From: an uncultured Methanoregula sp.
GTDB taxonomy: Archaea > Halobacteriota > Methanomicrobia > Methanomicrobiales > Methanospirillaceae
Length of the DNA stretch: 64,000 nt
Direction: 5' to 3'
Assembly: GCF_963677065.1 (NCBI RefSeq)
Contig: NZ_OY781872.1
Span: 2,599,419 to 2,663,418 of the forward strand
Within the stretch, counting starts at the first letter, position 1. Each line of letters opens with the position of its first letter. Positions 60,887 through 64,000 of the stretch are shown here, one piece after another. The notes under the pieces were generated by a model. It had not been told where the DNA came from and did no database searches. It saw nothing but the letters and a program-made list of their open reading frames with translations. Made by a program: the position numbers and the translations under genes.

Positions 60887-63620
60887 GGAGTGCGTCAATG
60901 ATCCGTTCGCGTCCGACTTTCAGTGCAAGGTCGAGCTGGTTGGCATCCGGGCCGCCGCCCTGTGCGAGGGTGGGCTTGCCGCCGCCTTTCCCGCCGAGCA
61001 GGCTGCAGACCTGGCTGATGATATCCCCGGCATTCACCCGGGGATCACCGGAGGCGAGGACCACGCGGACGGTCTCCCCGGCGGTTGCGAGGAGGGCAAT
61101 GCCGCCTTTCTCCGCAATACCGTTTGCAAGGGTCGAGAGCTCCTTCTGCGGGAGATCGACTTTCTTTACCACAACTTCAAGACCCCCGATGGATTCTCCC
61201 TGGATTGTCTGGAGTTCCAGTTCAACCAGCTTTGCGCTCATCCGCTCGATATCTTTCTTCTGCTCTTTCCATTCCGTAAAGAACCGGGTGACGGTTGCCG
61301 GAAGATTATCGTGCTGGACGGAGAGGGTATCGGCTGAGGCCGAGAGGATCTGTTCGAGGTGCTGCATGTAGAAGATCGCAGAGATGCCTGCAGCAAATTC
61401 GATCCGCTCGATGCCATCCTGGATGTGCTCGACGCGGATGATCTTGATCATCCCGACTTCCCCGGTGCTCCGGCAGTGGGTGCCGGCACAGGCCTCGATA
61501 TCGCCGGCTACCTTGACAATGCGGATATCCCGACCCGGCGGGACACCCCCCTGGTAAAGGGAGAAGCCGTACTTCTGTTCGGCTTTGGTCCGGTCTTCTA
61601 TCGATATATCGACCGGCTGGTTGGCCATGATCATCCGGTTTGCGGCAACTTCGATCCGGTGGAGTTCGTCGGCCGTGATGTGCTTGAAATGCCGGATGTC
61701 CACGCGGGAACTCTCGCTGCCTTTCTGGGCGCCGGCCTGGTGGATGTGTGCCCCGAGCACTTCCTTTGTTGCATGGAGGAGGATGTGGGTTCCGGTGTGG
61801 TGGCGCATCAGCGACCAGCGGCGTTCCTCGTCCACCATTCCCTTGACCCGGTCGCCCCGGCCGAGCATCCCGCCCGAGACATGGTGGAGGACAACTTCAC
61901 CAACCTTGATGACGCCGTCCACCCGCACCATGCTCTCGGTTGAGACGAGCGTCCCGGTATCGGCCGGCTGCCCGCCGCCTTCCGGATAGAAGAGGGTCTG
62001 GTCGAGCACCGCGTAGTTGTCGAAGAAGTCGATGACAACCGCCTCGAATTCGATGGTCGAGGGCTGCTCGTAATAGAGTTTCTTGGTCGGGGGCAGTCCC
62101 TGGACCCGGGTTGTATACTTTCCGGCTGTATCCACTTCCGCCTCTTTCTTCGATTCCGAGTGCTGGTCGGCAACGATCGAGTAGAAGTTGTCCGGCAGGT
62201 CAACGACCGCACCCTCCTTGATGGCAATGTCCTTTACCATCTCGGGCTGGATGCCGTGGGAGTCGTAGAGCGTTATGATCTCGGAGAGAGGCACGCGCTG
62301 GCTCTTTGCCTTGTAGGTTTTTGCAATCTTCTGGACAATCCTTGTGCCGCGTTCGAGCGTTGCCGCATACTTCTCGGTTTCGCGGTCCACGATCTCGCGG
62401 ACAACGCCGAGGTCCTGCTCGAACTTGTTCATGCCGATGATCCGGGTCTGCTGCTCGATGAAATCCGCAAGGGGTTCCTCGATCTTGAGCTCGTTCATCA
62501 TCCGCAGGGTCCGGCGGATAACGAGCCGGGCAAGATAGCCTTCGCGGACATTGGAGGGAACGATGCAGTCGCCGAGCATGTAGGCAAGGCATCGGGTGTG
62601 GTCTACCACCGCGTACACCTTCTCAACAGGAGTTATCATCTTGTCGAGCTTGTCGGGCGAGATCTCGATCGCCGCTGCGACTTTCTTGCGCAGGTTGAAG
62701 AGGTTGGTGCCCGAGATGTCCATGAGCCCGGCGTACTTGGCATTGAGGGCCAGGATCTTTGTGTACTCCTTGTTGTCGAGCATGTGGTTGAGGCCGGCAG
62801 CGCTCATCACCTTGCTCACCATCTCCGGGAATACCGCGTCGTAGATGGTAGGGGAGCCTTTCGATGCCCAGACGAGACGTTCGAGCCCGTACCCGGTGTC
62901 AACAATCCGGAGCTTCATCGGGTAATACATCTCGCCCTTGAGATCGTAACCGGGCTGGCCGGTGTTCTGCCGCCCCAGGCTCATGAAGACAAGGGTTGCG
63001 ATCTCGAGTCCGCCAATCAGGACTTCCACGCTCGGTCCGGCGTTCCCGCCGCCAATCCACGGGTTCTCCTTGTAAGTTACCCGCTGAGTGTCCCCGCCAA
63101 TGGAGGCGATGAACTGGTCGCAGAGTTCAACGGTCCGGTCTTTCCAGTAGATCTCTTCGGTCGGGGTGTTGAAGGCATGGTGCGCCATCATCTCGAACGT
63201 TGTCAGGTGCCGGCCGGATTTTCCCACGGAGTCGAGGTCGTTGAGCCGGATGCACGGCTGGGAGATGGTGAGCGGGTTTGCCGGCGGGGGAACAACGCCG
63301 CTCGTGACAAACGGCTGGAAGTCGGCGATGGATGCGATCGTGAGGTAGATATCGTCCCGCCACCGGGCTGCAACCGGGTAGCGTTCGATCCTTGTGTGGC
63401 CCTCTTTCTCAAAAAAGGAGAGGTAGGCCTCCCGCATGGAGTCAAGGGTGTGCGGGCGGAAGATCGGGTCGCCGATGAAGTTATAGGGTTCGCAGGGAGC
63501 ATCGCCGCAGATCTCCCGGGAGGGATCGCGGGTCCAGAAGGCTGAACCGCAGGCCTTGCAGATCTTGCGGACAAAACCCTGGGTTTTGAAATAATCGAGC
63601 TGGTATTCCTCTTCGAGCAT
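60879..63620 (-). CDS. alaS: Alanyl-tRNA synthetase, archaeal type
   Basis: 913 residues. The class II catalytic domain occupies the N-terminal half (with an archaeal Cys-rich insert CKACGSAFWTRDPSREICG at the very start). The editing domain has HHTGTHILLHAT and CAGTHCRST, whose His and Cys bind zinc. The C-terminal C-Ala/DHHA1 part includes GGKGGGKPTLAQGGG. Length and opening are those of archaeal AlaS. The winged-helix regulator gene overlaps its end. Confidence 0.96.
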   Translation of the reverse strand: MLEEEYQLDYFKTQGFVRKICKACGSAFWTRDPSREICGDAPCEPYNFIGDPIFRPHTLDSMREAYLSFFEKEGHTRIERYPVAARWRDDIYLTIASIADFQPFVTSGVVPPPANPLTISQPCIRLNDLDSVGKSGRHLTTFEMMAHHAFNTPTEEIYWKDRTVELCDQFIASIGGDTQRVTYKENPWIGGGNAGPSVEVLIGGLEIATLVFMSLGRQNTGQPGYDLKGEMYYPMKLRIVDTGYGLERLVWASKGSPTIYDAVFPEMVSKVMSAAGLNHMLDNKEYTKILALNAKYAGLMDISGTNLFNLRKKVAAAIEISPDKLDKMITPVEKVYAVVDHTRCLAYMLGDCIVPSNVREGYLARLVIRRTLRMMNELKIEEPLADFIEQQTRIIGMNKFEQDLGVVREIVDRETEKYAATLERGTRIVQKIAKTYKAKSQRVPLSEIITLYDSHGIQPEMVKDIAIKEGAVVDLPDNFYSIVADQHSESKKEAEVDTAGKYTTRVQGLPPTKKLYYEQPSTIEFEAVVIDFFDNYAVLDQTLFYPEGGGQPADTGTLVSTESMVRVDGVIKVGEVVLHHVSGGMLGRGDRVKGMVDEERRWSLMRHHTGTHILLHATKEVLGAHIHQAGAQKGSESSRVDIRHFKHITADELHRIEVAANRMIMANQPVDISIEDRTKAEQKYGFSLYQGGVPPGRDIRIVKVAGDIEACAGTHCRSTGEVGMIKIIRVEHIQDGIERIEFAAGISAIFYMQHLEQILSASADTLSVQHDNLPATVTRFFTEWKEQKKDIERMSAKLVELELQTIQGESIGGLEVVVKKVDLPQKELSTLANGIAEKGGIALLATAGETVRVVLASGDPRVNAGDIISQVCSLLGGKGGGKPTLAQGGGPDANQLDLALKVGRERIIDALHG

Positions 63621-63866
63621 TAATTACACGTCCATGTGGTTGAAGACACTGTATTCTGGAAAGACTGAAAATGGCAGGGGCCGTTCACCGTCTCCAGCGG
63701 ACCGCATTGTTCCCGGATCAGATATCCGGGAGTTCCGCAGGACCGGAAGAGCGCATCGGGGAAACGGCATTTTTTTCATTCATCTACAAATTCGCCGGCA
63801 AAGGAAAAAGAATTTCCGATAACAACACGGTATAGCGATAAGTCCTGCCGGCAACGGAATGCTGCA

Positions 63867-64000
63867 TCAGTTCCCGGAAAACCGATAGGAGCCTGCAGGC
63901 ACCGTCATCTCGAACCGGGCACCCCTCCCGGGCTCCCCCGTCTCGGCAATGGTTATGCCGGTGATCGCAAGGATCTCCCTGGCAAGGAAGAGCCCAAGGC
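63867..64000 (-). CDS. Histidine kinase, C-terminal end only (continues beyond window)
   Basis: The last 44 codons are visible. They read LGLFLAREILAITG, then ETGEPGRGARFEMTVP and a stop after FSGN. This is the end of an HATPase domain and matches the tails of the kinases at 2.5 and 35.6 kb closely. The rest lies past position 64000. Confidence 0.8.
   Translation of the reverse strand, partial: LGLFLAREILAITGITIAETGEPGRGARFEMTVPAGSYRFSGN

Noticed and set aside
62160..63545. 461-codon plus-strand frame opposite alaS
   Set aside because: Long only because the opposite strand is highly conserved AlaS; composition shows no protein pattern.
1..64000. CRISPR arrays, transposases, rRNA operon
   Set aside because: No regularly spaced direct repeats, no DDE or serine/tyrosine recombinase motifs in the open frames, and no conserved 16S/23S/5S segments were seen.

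Overview
The window is a stretch of chromosome from a methanogenic archaeon, most likely a Methanomicrobiales species of the Methanoregula type. Four lines support this. (1) There are methanogen-specific genes: a methanogenesis marker 9 protein, F420-0:glutamate ligase CofE, and DUF447, DUF373 and DUF2769 proteins. (2) The information-processing genes are archaeal: PCNA, primase large subunit PriL, Alba, S17e, Sec61-beta, aCPSF1, proteasome beta, RaSEA, FtsZ with a CdrS-like regulator, archaellin, and an archaeal-type AlaS. (3) The DNA is GC-rich, with many overlapping stop/start codons, TATA-type promoters and GGTGA/GGAGG ribosome sites. (4) There are many orphan PAS histidine kinases and secreted TPR/PKD proteins. 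The genus is an inference; no database was searched.

Layout. 0-6 kb: marker protein 9, a CitG-like protein and DUF447 in an overlapping operon, a membrane PAS histidine kinase, then hypC-hypA-hypE (NiFe-hydrogenase maturation) and tRNA-Ser. 6-11 kb: a secreted protein, RaSEA (archaeosine), an archaeal ornithine-cyclodeaminase-like enzyme, and cobY plus a CobD-like gene (cobamide nucleotide loop). 11-15.4 kb: cdrS-ftsZ with a palindromic leader, a coiled-coil protein and DUF373. 15.8-20.9 kb, reverse strand: ThiN, S17e, dapA, dapB, ferredoxin, asd and alba, that is, lysine/diaminopimelate synthesis mixed with housekeeping genes. 21-26 kb: priL and pcna, rlmE, a MoaA-like gene, an unknown gene and an M20 peptidase. 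26.7-33 kb, reverse: a TPR protein, psmB-aCPSF1-MFS, and UspA-CBS. 33-41 kb: an amidohydrolase opposite sec61-beta, cofE, a zinc-ribbon protein, a second PAS kinase, a BaiN-like flavoprotein, a GNAT acetyltransferase, a lone archaellin and a PsiE-like protein. 40.4-47.5 kb: tetrapyrrole genes in two reverse-strand groups (hemB-hemL-hemC-cobA, and met8-hemA), separated by a DUF2769 protein and a lipoprotein. Together they cover glutamyl-tRNA to siroheme except hemD.

From tRNA-Gly(GCC) at 47.7 kb to about 52.7 kb the character changes. Genes are sparse, and the DNA is AT-rich or repeat-rich. It holds a membrane/coiled-coil/winged-helix protein, a GIY-YIG protein, two small unknown proteins, a duplicated 80-bp palindromic element, a perfect 16-bp palindrome in a TTCCGG/A-T tract and a tRNA-Gly-like hairpin. 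This is the most island-like part of the window.

53-64 kb returns to ordinary chromosome: membrane proteins, a five-PKD surface protein, a 29-residue Lys/Ala/Pro peptide gene with a near-perfect Shine-Dalgarno, an orphan mrpF-mrpG pair, a PAPS-reductase-like fusion followed by hisH, a paralogue of the secreted protein at 6 kb, a membrane-bound winged-helix regulator, alaS, and the 3' end of a third related histidine kinase. No CRISPR array, transposase or rRNA operon was seen. The best candidates for something undescribed are the Lys/Ala/Pro peptide (which resembles an added tail on DapA), two structured untranslated regions at 12.9 and 15.5 kb, and the repeats after tRNA-Gly.
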